A program made the translations under genes and the position numbers. From contig DASSHC010000342.1 of the NCBI GenBank assembly GCA_035693105.1, positions 1-9,865 of the forward strand: DNA of 9,865 nucleotides. Reading direction: 5' to 3'. Source of the stretch: DASSHC01 sp035693105 (GTDB lineage Bacteria > Chloroflexota > Chloroflexia > Thermomicrobiales > Thermomicrobiaceae). Positions 1-7,284 of the stretch are shown here, in pieces; position 1 is the first letter of the stretch, and the number at the start of each line of letters is the position of its first letter. The notes under the pieces are model-generated. The model was not told the origin of the DNA, did no database searches, and saw only the letters and a program-made list of their open reading frames with translations.

Positions 1-1
1 C

Positions 2-376
2 AGCGAAGGTGGACTCTTCGGCGACGAGGAGGCGCGAGCGGTCGAGCCGGCGATCGCCGAGGCGCGCGCGCGCGGCTACGACGTGTCGGACCCGCAGCCG
101 CCCGATACCGTCTTTCTGCGGGCGGTCGACGGGGTCTATGACGTGGTCGTCGCGATGTACCACGATCAGGGGCATATCCCGATGAAGCTGCTGGCCTTCG
201 ACAGCGGCGTGAACGTCAGCATCGGCCTGCCGATCGTGCGTACCTCGGTCGATCACGGCACGGCCTTCGATATCGCCGGAACCGGTCAGGCGCGCGAAGC
301 GAGCCTGCTGGCCGCGATCGACGTCGCGGTGAAGATGGTCGAGGCGCGCGGGCTGCGGGAAGATGGTTCGAGATGA
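2..376 (+). CDS. pdxA: PdxA/PdxA2-family 4-phosphate dehydrogenase, C-terminal part (5' cut by window edge)
   Basis: The reading frame is open from the left edge (base 2) to TGA at 374-376, giving about 124 residues of a family usually near 330, so roughly the first two thirds are missing. Family enzymes are NAD-dependent, metal-dependent cytosolic dehydrogenases that oxidise a 3-hydroxy acid 4-phosphate, which then decarboxylates. Seen: GLFGDEE near the start, YHDQGH (His codon 161-163) and SVDHGTAFDIAG (His codon 254-256). These two His correspond to two of the three metal ligands of E. coli PdxA (H211, H266). The HDQGH form followed by PMKLL, rather than HDQGL followed by PLK, is more like the PdxA2 branch that works with DUF1537 kinases on threonate/erythronate 4-phosphate. 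The neighbours larA and the kinase support this catabolic role over vitamin B6 synthesis. The internal GTG at 83 is not the true start. Family certain; PdxA2 subtype is inference. Confidence 0.9.
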   Translation, partial: SEGGLFGDEEARAVEPAIAEARARGYDVSDPQPPDTVFLRAVDGVYDVVVAMYHDQGHIPMKLLAFDSGVNVSIGLPIVRTSVDHGTAFDIAGTGQAREASLLAAIDVAVKMVEARGLREDGSR

Positions 377-1656
377 GCGGCGAGACGCGTGAGACTATCG
401 CGATTCCCTACGGTGGCGGCGAGATCGAGGTGGTGATCCCCGGGCGTAACCTGCTGGCGGTGCTCTCGCCCAATCCGGTCGCGCCCGCGCCCGACGCGCT
501 CGCCGAGATCCGGCGCGCGCTGGCCGAGCCGATCGGTTCGCGACCGCTGCGCGAGGCCGCCGCCGGTGCGCGCGAGGTAGTGATCCTGGCCGACGATCTG
601 ACCCGGCAAACGCCGGTCCACCTGATCATCCCCGAGCTGCTCGACGAGCTGACGCGCGGGGGCGTGCGCGACGAGCAGGTGACGGCCCTGATCGCGCTGG
701 GCACGCACCGGGCGATGACCGAGGAGGAGATCGCGGTCCGCTTCGGACCTGAGGTCACGGGCCGGGTGCGTGTGATCAACAACCCCTGGTGGGATCTGGA
801 GCAGATGGCCGATCTCGGCGTGACGCCAAATGGTACGCCGATCGTGGTCAGCCGGCGCGTGCTGGAGGCCGACTTCGTCATCGGGCTGGGGAGCATCGTG
901 CCGCACCACATCCCTGGATTCTCGGCGGGCGCCAAGATCGTGCAGCCGGGCGTTTCGGGCGCGGCGACGACCGGGGCGACGCATTATTTCAGCACGCGCA
1001 CGCGCCGCTCCTATCTGGGCGAGGCCGAGAATCCGGTACGCCACGAGATGGAGCGCATCGCCGACGAAGTCGGCCTGAGCGCCATCCTCAACACCGTGCT
1101 CGATTCGGCGGGCAGGGTGGTGCAGGCGTTCTACGGCGACCCGCGCGCGGCCTTCCGCGCCGGCGTGGCCGTCTCGTGTGAGGTCTACGGCGTGCCGCTG
1201 CCGGGGCAGGCCGACATCGTGATCGCCGGCTCGCACCCCTGCGACATCGAATTCTGGCAGGCGCACAAGGCGCTCTATCCCGCCGATATCGCGGTGCGGG
1301 AGGGCGGCACGGTGATCGTGGTGACACCCTGCCCCGAGGGTGTCTCGGTGACGCACCAGGAGATGCTGGGCTTCACCGCGCTGCCGGCGAGCGAGATCGA
1401 GGCGTTGATCGAGCAGGGCACGATCGCGGATGTCGTCTCAGGCGGGCTGGCGCTGGCCTGGGCCAAGATGCGCGAGCGCGAGCGCGTCGCGCTCGTCAGC
1501 GGCGGGATCGGCGACGCGGAGGCGCGGGCGTTGGGGTTCACGCCCTTCGCAACGGTTGATTGCGCGCTGGCGGAGGCGCTGGGCCGCCACGGCCCGGACG
1601 CGACCGTGACGGTGCTGACGCACGCGCCGGAGCTGCTGCCGATTCTGGCGAGGTGA
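373..1656 (+). CDS. larA: LarA-family nickel-pincer nucleotide-dependent 2-hydroxyacid racemase/epimerase
   Basis: A 427-residue soluble protein close to the usual LarA length (about 425). LarA enzymes invert C2 of 2-hydroxy acids by hydride transfer to a nickel-pincer nucleotide bound covalently to a lysine. The key residues of Lactiplantibacillus LarA are all in register: D75 and R78 in ADDLTR (D72, R75), H112 in GTHR (H108), H178 in PHHIPG (H174), K188 in GAKIVQPG (cofactor lysine K184), H204 in THYF (H200), and Q296/K299 in FWQAHK (Q295/K298). The enzyme therefore looks catalytically complete. Its ATG overlaps the TGA of the preceding pdxA-like gene (ATGA), and the kinase starts 3 bases after its stop, so all three are probably co-translated. 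Substrate cannot be read from sequence; context points to a four-carbon sugar acid rather than lactate. The cofactor genes larB, larC and larE are not in this window and must lie elsewhere. Confidence 0.92.
   Translation: MSGETRETIAIPYGGGEIEVVIPGRNLLAVLSPNPVAPAPDALAEIRRALAEPIGSRPLREAAAGAREVVILADDLTRQTPVHLIIPELLDELTRGGVRDEQVTALIALGTHRAMTEEEIAVRFGPEVTGRVRVINNPWWDLEQMADLGVTPNGTPIVVSRRVLEADFVIGLGSIVPHHIPGFSAGAKIVQPGVSGAATTGATHYFSTRTRRSYLGEAENPVRHEMERIADEVGLSAILNTVLDSAGRVVQAFYGDPRAAFRAGVAVSCEVYGVPLPGQADIVIAGSHPCDIEFWQAHKALYPADIAVREGGTVIVVTPCPEGVSVTHQEMLGFTALPASEIEALIEQGTIADVVSGGLALAWAKMRERERVALVSGGIGDAEARALGFTPFATVDCALAEALGRHGPDATVTVLTHAPELLPILAR
1650..1655 (+). promoter_or_regulatory. Ribosome binding site of the acid sugar kinase gene
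   Basis: GAGGTG lies inside the last codons and stop of larA, 4 bases before ATG 1660. It favours 1660 over the in-frame ATG at 1669 and couples translation of the kinase to the end of larA. Confidence 0.5.
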
Positions 1657-1659
1657 GCT

Positions 1660-2817
1660 ATGGCTCAGATGACGATCGTGGCCGATGACCTGACCGGAGC
1701 CGCCGACTCCGCCGCCCCGTTCGCGCTCGCCGGCTATGCGACGTACGTTGCGCTCGACCAGCAGCGGTTGCCGCAAGCTGACGTGCTGGCGCTCTCGACC
1801 GGCAGTCGCCACCTGCCGGCGGAGCGCGCCTACGACGTGGTCAGGCAGGCGGTCAGCGGCCTGCCGGAGCGCAAGTGGCTCTACAAGAAGATCGACTCGA
1901 CACTGCGCGGCCAGCCGGCGGCGGAGTTGGCGGCGCTGATGGCGGCCGGGGAGCGCACGCGGGCGCTTGTAGCACCGGCTTTCCCGGCGCAACAGCGCAC
2001 CACGGTAGCGGGCCGGCAATTGGTGGGCGGCCATCCCCTGGAACAAACGCCCTTCGCGCGCCAGGTCTTCTCCTCGGATCTCCTCGAACACTTCCCCACG
2101 GCGCGTTTGATCGATCTGGAGGCGGTCTGGGAAGGCGTGCCGGCGGTGGTTGCTCGACTCGAGGAGGAGGAGGCCGGGATCTGGGTCGCCGACGCCGAGA
2201 CCGACGACGATCTCCAGACGCTGGCGCGCGCGGCGATCGCCGGCCGCATCGATGTGGCCTGCGGCTCCGGCGGCCTGGCTCGGGCATTGAGCGCCCTCAA
2301 GTCCTTTCCCTCGGCGAGTTGCCCGGTCGACGTGGGTCACGCGAGAGGGCCGGTCTTGGTCGTGGCGGGGAGCCGCCACCCGGCGAGCACGGCACAGGTC
2401 GAGACGCTGCGTCTCGACGGCGCGGCCGTGATTTCGCCGCGTTCCGCGCTCGAACCGGCGGTCGCGGCGCTGCGCGCGGGGCACACGGTCGTGCTGGCCT
2501 GCCACGACGATGGGCGGCGCGCCAACTCCAAGGGCTACGCACGCGATCTGGCGATGGCGGTGATGCGTGTCGCGAGCGCGACGTCCATCGGCGGTTTGGT
2601 CGTGACCGGTGGCGACACGGCAAATGTGGTCTGTAAGGCGCTCGGCGCGCAGGGCATCTGGCTACGGGCTGAGCTGGAGCCGGGCATTCCCCTGGGCGTG
2701 CTGGCCGGCGCGCGCGCGTCGGGGCTGGCGATCGCCACCAAGGCGGGCGGCTTTGGTGACGCGGCGGCGCTCCGGCGCATGGTGTCGGCGCTGACCGGTG
2801 AAGCGGCCGGCGTGTGA
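1660..2817 (+). CDS. Four-carbon acid sugar kinase family protein (DUF1537; DtnK/DenK/OtnK type)
   Basis: A 385-residue cytosolic kinase, slightly shorter than the usual 410-430. The family phosphorylates the C4 hydroxyl of four-carbon sugar acids (D-threonate, D-erythronate or 3-oxo-tetronates) with ATP. Seen: N-terminal IVADDLTGAAD (residues 6-16), the substrate-side motif of the family; YKKIDSTLRG (75-84); APAFPAQQRTTVAGR (105-119); CGSGGLA (201-207); the second-domain opening VVAGSRHPAS (234-243); the nucleotide-binding glycine loop VVTGGDTAN (314-322); and the C-terminal KAGGFGD (361-367). It sits directly after larA with 3 bases between stop and start. With an upstream PdxA2 the expected route is sugar acid to 4-phosphate, oxidation at C3, and decarboxylation to dihydroxyacetone phosphate. 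Which stereoisomer it uses (dtnK or denK) cannot be told from the sequence, so no symbol is given. Confidence 0.9.
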   Translation: MAQMTIVADDLTGAADSAAPFALAGYATYVALDQQRLPQADVLALSTGSRHLPAERAYDVVRQAVSGLPERKWLYKKIDSTLRGQPAAELAALMAAGERTRALVAPAFPAQQRTTVAGRQLVGGHPLEQTPFARQVFSSDLLEHFPTARLIDLEAVWEGVPAVVARLEEEEAGIWVADAETDDDLQTLARAAIAGRIDVACGSGGLARALSALKSFPSASCPVDVGHARGPVLVVAGSRHPASTAQVETLRLDGAAVISPRSALEPAVAALRAGHTVVLACHDDGRRANSKGYARDLAMAVMRVASATSIGGLVVTGGDTANVVCKALGAQGIWLRAELEPGIPLGVLAGARASGLAIATKAGGFGDAAALRRMVSALTGEAAGV

Positions 2818-2829
2818 CAGCGGGGCAGC

Positions 2830-2835
2830 TATAAT
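2830..2835 (+). promoter_or_regulatory. TATAAT -10 box for leaderless mutS transcription
   Basis: A perfect TATAAT, striking in this GC-rich sequence, lies in the 24-base gap between the kinase gene and mutS. Six bases separate it from the mutS ATG at 2842, so transcription should begin at or next to the A of the start codon. There is no Shine-Dalgarno sequence. No good -35 box is found at 16-18 bases: GTGACA at 2814-2819 is only 10 bases upstream, too close. This -10-only arrangement right before a start codon is typical of leaderless genes in several GC-rich phyla. Confidence 0.6.
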
Positions 2836-2841
2836 GGCCGC

Positions 2842-5499
2842 ATGGGACGGGAACGCGGGAAGACCGAGGCAGGGGAGCGCGACAGGATAGGTGCCGGCGA
2901 GGACGTTGTTCCGTCGCGGCGCCAGTACCTGTCGCTGAAGGCGCAGCACCCCGGCGCCATCCTCCTCTATCGCATGGGCGACTTCTACGAGACCTTCGAC
3001 GACGACGCGGCGATCGCGGCCCGCGACGCGCGCATCACGCTGACCTCGCGCAGCTTCGGCCGCAGCGGGCGCGTGCCCATGGCCGGCATCCCGCACCACG
3101 CGCTGAACCACTACCTGGCGCGCCTGCTGCACGCCGGACACACCGTGGCCATCGCCGAGCAGTTGAGCGAGCCGGGTAAGGGTCTGGTCGAGCGCGCGGT
3201 GACGCGCGTGGTGACGCCCGGAACCGTGGTCGAGCCGGGTCTGCTGCCGAGCGCCGAGAACCGCTACCTGGCGGCGATCTGCCGTCTCGGTGGACGCATC
3301 GGTTTGGCCTGGGCCGATGTCAGCACCGGTGAGTTCGCGCTGGCGGAGTTCGACGGTCCGACCGCGCCGGAGCGGCTGGCCGAGGAGTTGGCGCGGCTGA
3401 ATCCCGCTGAATGCCTGGTGCCCGACCAGCCGGACGGCGATCAGCCGATCGAGACCCGGGGGCACCGCACCACCCTGGAGCGCTGGCACTTCGAGCCAGC
3501 CGGCGCGCGGACGCGGCTTCTGCGGCAGCTCCGCGCCGCGACGCTGGAGCCGTTCGGCTGCGCCGAGTGGCCGGCCGCGACCGGCGCGGCCGGCGCCATC
3601 CTCGTCTATCTGGAACGTACCAACCCAAGACTGCTGCCGCTCTTGACCAGCCTGCGGGCGCCCGCGCTCGACCAGCAGGTCGTCCTGGATGCCGCTACGC
3701 GCCGCAACCTGGAGCTGACCCACAGCCTGCGGCACGGCGGCAGCCGGAACAGCCTCTTCGGCCTGCTTGACGAGACGGCGACCCCAATGGGCGCGCGTGC
3801 GCTGCGGCGACTCCTGGGTCAGCCCCTGCGCGACCTCGGCGAGCTGCGCCGCCGGCAGGGGATCGTGGCGGCGCTGGTCGAGGAGCCCCGCTGCCGGCTC
3901 GGTATCCGGCGCGAGCTGGGGATTGTCGGCGACCTCGAACGCCTGGCGGGCCGCGTGGTGCAGGGAACGGCCACGATCCGGGATTACCTGGCGCTGGCGG
4001 CCGCGCTGCGCGCCTTCCCGGCGATCCAGGCTCGGCTGCGCGCCACCGGGGAGCGCGCCCTGCTCGGTTGCGCTGAGTCGCTTGACACCGTGCCCCAGCT
4101 CGTCAGCGTGCTGGAGGACGCGGTCGAGGAGGACGCCGAGCAGGGCGCGCTCCTGCGCCGGGGGTTCGCGCCGGAGCTGGATGCAGTGCGTGACGCCGCG
4201 CATCAGACGCGAAGCTGGCTGGCCCGGCTGGAGCGCAGCGAGCGCGAGCGCACCGGCATCCGGTCGCTGAAGGTGGGTTTCAACAAGGTCTTCGGCTACT
4301 ACATCGAGGTGACCCGGCCGAACCTGCCGCTGGTGCCGGGCGATTACCTGCGCAAGCAAACGGTGGCCAACGGCGAGCGCTATATCACGGCAGCGCTCAA
4401 GGAAGCCGAGGCGCGCATGCTCGCGGCCGAGGACGAGATCGCCGCGCTGGAGCGCGCCACGCTGGCCCGGCTGGCCGAGTCGGTGCAAGCCCACCTACCG
4501 CGGCTCTTGCGCAGCGCGGAGCAACTGGCACGGCTCGACGCCCTGCTGGCGCTGGCCGAGGTTGCGGCGCGCGAGCGCTGGGTGCGGCCAATGCTGGATG
4601 AGAGCGACGCGCTGGAGATCGCCAACGGGCGGCATCCGGTGGTCGAGGCCAGCCTGGGCGGCGCACCTTTCATCGCCAACGACTGCTGTCTCGGCGGCGA
4701 GCACCCGCGTCAGTGCGTGCTGACTGGCCCGAACATGGGCGGCAAAAGCACCTTTCTGCGCCAGGTCGCCTTGATCGTATTGCTGGCGCAGGTCGGTTCG
4801 TTCGTCCCCGCCGCGAGCGCGCGCATCGGCCTGGTCGATCGCATCTTCACCCGTATCGGCGCCCACGACGATCTGCCCGGCGGCGCCAGCACCTTCATGG
4901 TCGAGATGGTCGAGACCGCGGCGATCTTGCGGCAGGCCAGCGCGCGCAGCCTGGTCATTCTGGATGAGGTGGGGCGCGGCACCAGCACCCAGGACGGCCT
5001 GGCGCTCGCCCGCGCGGTGCTGGAGGACCTGCACGACCGCGTGGGTGCGCGCACCCTCTTCGCCACGCACTATCTGGAGTTGACTGAGGTGGCGGGCGAG
5101 CTATCGCGCGCCGCCAATCTCCATGTCGCGGCCAGCGAGCGCGACGGCGGCGTGATCTTCCTCTATGCGGTCCGGCCTGGGACCGCCGATCAGGCGTATG
5201 GCATCCACGTAGCGCGGCTGGCGGGGCTGCCGTCCTGGGTGACCGAGCGCGCGGCGGAACTGCTGGACGCCGAGCCGGCGCGCGCGGCTTCACCACGCCC
5301 TTCCGCAGCAACGCCGCTGCTACACGAGGACGGCGAGTCGTATCAGTTGACGCTCGACGGTATCCCTCGGGGGAGCCTCGGGGCAGCGCAATTGGCGCGC
5401 GAGCTGCGGCGACTTGACGTGAGCCAGTTGACTCCTGGGCAAGCGATCGACTGGCTGGCCGAACAGCAGCGCCGGCTCGGCTACGGCCGTGACGGCTGA
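2842..5499 (+). CDS. mutS: DNA mismatch repair protein MutS
   Basis: An 885-residue MutS1 (E. coli 853). It binds mismatches and small loops as a dimer and recruits MutL in an ATP-dependent way. Seen: mismatch-binding domain opening at QYLSLK with GDFYETF at 46-52 (the wedge Phe is F48, the partner Glu E50); core/clamp region with GFNKVFGYYIEV near 478-489; Walker A GPNMGGKST (629-637); Walker B LVILDEVGRGTST (704-716, D708-E709); and switch FATHY (740-744). After the ATPase, QLTLD at 835-839 resembles the sliding-clamp binding motif near the C-terminus of other MutS proteins. The last 35 residues form the helical tail common to the family. The first about 23 residues are charged and extra compared with E. 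coli. ATG 2842 is chosen because it lies just after a TATAAT box and no other ATG/GTG lies in frame before the conserved start of the domain. The stop overlaps mutL by 11 bases. Confidence 0.97.
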   Translation: MGRERGKTEAGERDRIGAGEDVVPSRRQYLSLKAQHPGAILLYRMGDFYETFDDDAAIAARDARITLTSRSFGRSGRVPMAGIPHHALNHYLARLLHAGHTVAIAEQLSEPGKGLVERAVTRVVTPGTVVEPGLLPSAENRYLAAICRLGGRIGLAWADVSTGEFALAEFDGPTAPERLAEELARLNPAECLVPDQPDGDQPIETRGHRTTLERWHFEPAGARTRLLRQLRAATLEPFGCAEWPAATGAAGAILVYLERTNPRLLPLLTSLRAPALDQQVVLDAATRRNLELTHSLRHGGSRNSLFGLLDETATPMGARALRRLLGQPLRDLGELRRRQGIVAALVEEPRCRLGIRRELGIVGDLERLAGRVVQGTATIRDYLALAAALRAFPAIQARLRATGERALLGCAESLDTVPQLVSVLEDAVEEDAEQGALLRRGFAPELDAVRDAAHQTRSWLARLERSERERTGIRSLKVGFNKVFGYYIEVTRPNLPLVPGDYLRKQTVANGERYITAALKEAEARMLAAEDEIAALERATLARLAESVQAHLPRLLRSAEQLARLDALLALAEVAARERWVRPMLDESDALEIANGRHPVVEASLGGAPFIANDCCLGGEHPRQCVLTGPNMGGKSTFLRQVALIVLLAQVGSFVPAASARIGLVDRIFTRIGAHDDLPGGASTFMVEMVETAAILRQASARSLVILDEVGRGTSTQDGLALARAVLEDLHDRVGARTLFATHYLELTEVAGELSRAANLHVAASERDGGVIFLYAVRPGTADQAYGIHVARLAGLPSWVTERAAELLDAEPARAASPRPSAATPLLHEDGESYQLTLDGIPRGSLGAAQLARELRRLDVSQLTPGQAIDWLAEQQRRLGYGRDG

Positions 5500-7195
5500 G
5501 CCGGGGTCGATCAGAATCCTGCCGCCGGCGCTGGTGCAGCGGATCGCGGCGGGCGAAGTCATCGAGCGTCCGGCTTCCGTGGTCAAGGAGTTGGTCGAGA
5601 ACGCGCTCGACGCAGGGGCGCGCGCGATCCGCGTCGATATCCAGGGCGGCGGGCTGGAACTGATTCGGGTGCGCGACGACGGCCGAGGTATTCCCACGGG
5701 TCAACTGGCGCTCGCCTGCAGCTGGCACGCGACCAGCAAGCTAGCCGACGACAGCATCGACGCGATTCAGACGCTCGGCTTCCGCGGCGAGGCGCTGCCG
5801 AGCATCGCGCTGGTAGGCGAGCTGGAGATCGTCAGCCGCTGCCTGAGTGACGAGACGGGGCGACGGTTGCTGGCAGGCGGCGATGCGGCGACCGAGTCGC
5901 CGGCGCCCCATCCACCCGGGACCACGGTAACCGTCCGCCGCCTGTTCGAGCACGTCCCGGCGCGCCGAGCGTCACTCGCGCCGGCTCGCGCCGAGCTGGC
6001 GCAGATCACGCAGGTGCTGCGGCGGCTGGCGCTGGCGTCGCCGGAAGTCGCGTTCTCCTGTTGGAGCGAGCGGCGTCCGCTGCTGCGGACGTCGGCCGCG
6101 GGCGACTTGGCCGCGACCATGGTTGAGGTCTACGGCGAGAGCCTGTTGGACCGGCTGGTGGCGCTGGGACCGGTTGAGGCGCGCGGCGCGCGGCTCTCAG
6201 GTTTGGTCGCGGGTGCGGAGCTGACCCGGGCGGGACGCGCGCAGGTGAATGTGATCGTCAACGGCCGCTGGGTCCAGCCGCGTGGGTTGCTGGCGGCGCT
6301 CGAGAGCGCGTACCGTCCGGTACTGCCGCGCGGACGACATCCCGTCGCGCTGCTGCGAGTGGAGCTCGATCCACGCGCGGTCAACGTCAACGTCCATCCC
6401 ACCAAGCTGGAGGTGCGGCTGACCAACGAGCGTGCCATCGGCACGGCGCTTGGCGAGCTGATCCGCGATGCGCTCGGGCGACGGCCGCTGGAGCTGCGCG
6501 GTTCCCCAGCGGCGGGACTGAATGCGCTGGGCGGGGTCGCCATCGCGGAGGATGCGGCGTCATACGACGCCGAGCGCCCGATCCAAACCCCGAATTTGCC
6601 GACACTGACGCTGGTGGGGCAGCTCCAGCGGCGACTAATCGTGCTGGAGAGTCCGAACGGGCTCTGGCTGATCGACCAACATCGCGCGCACGAGCGCGTG
6701 CTCTACGAGCGGCTGTTGGCGGCGGAGTCGGCGAGGGAGGAGCCGGAGGAGCTGCCGGAACCGCTGCTGCTGGAGCTGCGTCCGGCACAGGCGCGGCGCT
6801 TCGCGGCCCGACGACATGAGCTGGAGTCGTTGGGCTTCGGTTGCGAGGAGTTCGGCGGTCACACCTTCCTCCTGCGGCGAGCGCCCGCGTTGCCTGGCGT
6901 ACTGGGCGCAGGCGCCGTCGAGCTGCCCAATTTTGGGGAGGCCGATTACCTCCGTGAGGCCTTGCTGGGCGCGCTGGAGGGGGATCCGGGCGAGGGCGAA
7001 ACCTGGCGCGAGCGGCTGCTGGTCGCGCTCTCCTGTCGCACCGCGCTGCGGCGAGGGCGGGAGCTCGATCGTCCGAGCATGCGTGCGTTGGTCGCCGCGC
7101 TCGGCGCCTGCCGCTCGCCGGCGGTCTGCCCCCATGGCTCGCCGCTCCTGCTCCAGATCGGCGAGCAACTGCTGGAGCGGCAGTTCGACTGGTAA
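5489..7195 (+). CDS. mutL: DNA mismatch repair protein MutL, endonuclease type
   Basis: A 568-residue GHKL-ATPase protein that acts after MutS. The GTG start at 5489 overlaps the end of mutS by 11 bases, without a clear ribosome binding site, implying translational coupling. The start fits the family because IRILPPALVQRIAAGEV follows at once. ATPase motifs: ELVENALDAG (34-43; E34 and N38 for Mg-ATP), DDGRGI (63-68), HATSK (80-84), LGFRGEAL (96-103), and lysine K306 in NVHPTKLEV. The C-terminal dimerisation/nuclease domain begins near residue 371. It holds DQHRAHERVLYE (396-407), matching the metal-binding endonuclease motif DQHA-x2-E-x4-E except for Arg in place of Ala, with the supporting motifs SCRTAL (515-520) and CPHGSP (547-552). 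It is therefore predicted to nick DNA itself, as expected for a MutH-less system. The linker between domains is short, about 40 residues. No gene downstream appears to belong to this operon. Confidence 0.97.
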   Translation: MTAEPGSIRILPPALVQRIAAGEVIERPASVVKELVENALDAGARAIRVDIQGGGLELIRVRDDGRGIPTGQLALACSWHATSKLADDSIDAIQTLGFRGEALPSIALVGELEIVSRCLSDETGRRLLAGGDAATESPAPHPPGTTVTVRRLFEHVPARRASLAPARAELAQITQVLRRLALASPEVAFSCWSERRPLLRTSAAGDLAATMVEVYGESLLDRLVALGPVEARGARLSGLVAGAELTRAGRAQVNVIVNGRWVQPRGLLAALESAYRPVLPRGRHPVALLRVELDPRAVNVNVHPTKLEVRLTNERAIGTALGELIRDALGRRPLELRGSPAAGLNALGGVAIAEDAASYDAERPIQTPNLPTLTLVGQLQRRLIVLESPNGLWLIDQHRAHERVLYERLLAAESAREEPEELPEPLLLELRPAQARRFAARRHELESLGFGCEEFGGHTFLLRRAPALPGVLGAGAVELPNFGEADYLREALLGALEGDPGEGETWRERLLVALSCRTALRRGRELDRPSMRALVAALGACRSPAVCPHGSPLLLQIGEQLLERQFDW

Positions 7196-7207
7196 CGGCA
7201 GACAGCG

Positions 7208-7236
7208 TTGCCCGACGCGCTGGCGTCACATAACAT
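7208..7236 (+). promoter_or_regulatory. Candidate sigma70-type promoter for the SWIM zinc-finger gene
   Basis: In the 89-base gap after mutL, TTGCCC (7208-7213) and TAACAT (7231-7236) are separated by exactly 17 bases. Each matches the -35/-10 consensus at four of six positions, and the -10 lies in a locally AT-rich patch (7229-7242). Predicted transcription start is near 7243, leaving a leader of about 42 bases that carries a strong ribosome binding site. This is a prediction from pattern only; CATAAA at 7235 is an alternative -10. Confidence 0.4.
7214..7227. repeat. Perfect 5-bp inverted repeat in the promoter spacer
   Basis: GACGC-GCTG-GCGTC occupies the spacer between the proposed -35 and -10 boxes. 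CAGCG (7203-7207) can also pair with CGCTG (7218-7222), so the region has two alternative stems. It could be an operator for a regulator, a weak stem after mutL, or chance in GC-rich DNA. No run of T follows, so it is not called a terminator. Confidence 0.3.
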
Positions 7237-7271
7237 AAATTCCGAGTTGCCCAGCATCTAGCCGGATGCAG

Positions 7272-7277
7272 AGGAGG
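7272..7277 (+). promoter_or_regulatory. Ribosome binding site of the SWIM zinc-finger gene
   Basis: A full AGGAGG lies 7 bases before ATG 7285. This spacing decides the start in favour of 7285 over the in-frame ATG at 7291 (13 bases). It is the only consensus Shine-Dalgarno sequence in the window. Confidence 0.75.
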
Positions 7278-7284
7278 GCGCGCG

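Noticed and set aside
83..376. A separate 97-residue gene starting at GTG 83
   Set aside because: The same frame continues upstream to the window edge with PdxA-family sequence, so this is an internal codon of a truncated gene.
286..1356. 356-residue open frame on the minus strand, antisense to larA
   Set aside because: It shadows a complete LarA with every catalytic residue; its composition (His, Arg, Asp-rich) is typical of an antisense artefact.
1438..2505. 355-residue minus-strand frame over the larA end and kinase gene
   Set aside because: Antisense to conserved coding sequence, with no recognisable motif or start signal.
2814..2819. GTGACA as a -35 box for mutS
   Set aside because: Only 10 bases separate it from TATAAT, too short for a normal -35/-10 spacing.
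2662..4494. 610-residue open frame on the minus strand, antisense to the kinase gene and mutS
   Set aside because: It lies opposite clear kinase and mutS coding sequence, its translation is low-complexity Arg/Gln/Gly/His-rich with no family motif, and long antisense frames are expected in GC-rich codon-biased DNA.
7203..7240. Possible intrinsic terminator after mutL
   Set aside because: The stem is only 5 bp and is followed by an A-rich rather than T-rich stretch, so it does not fit a Rho-independent terminator.
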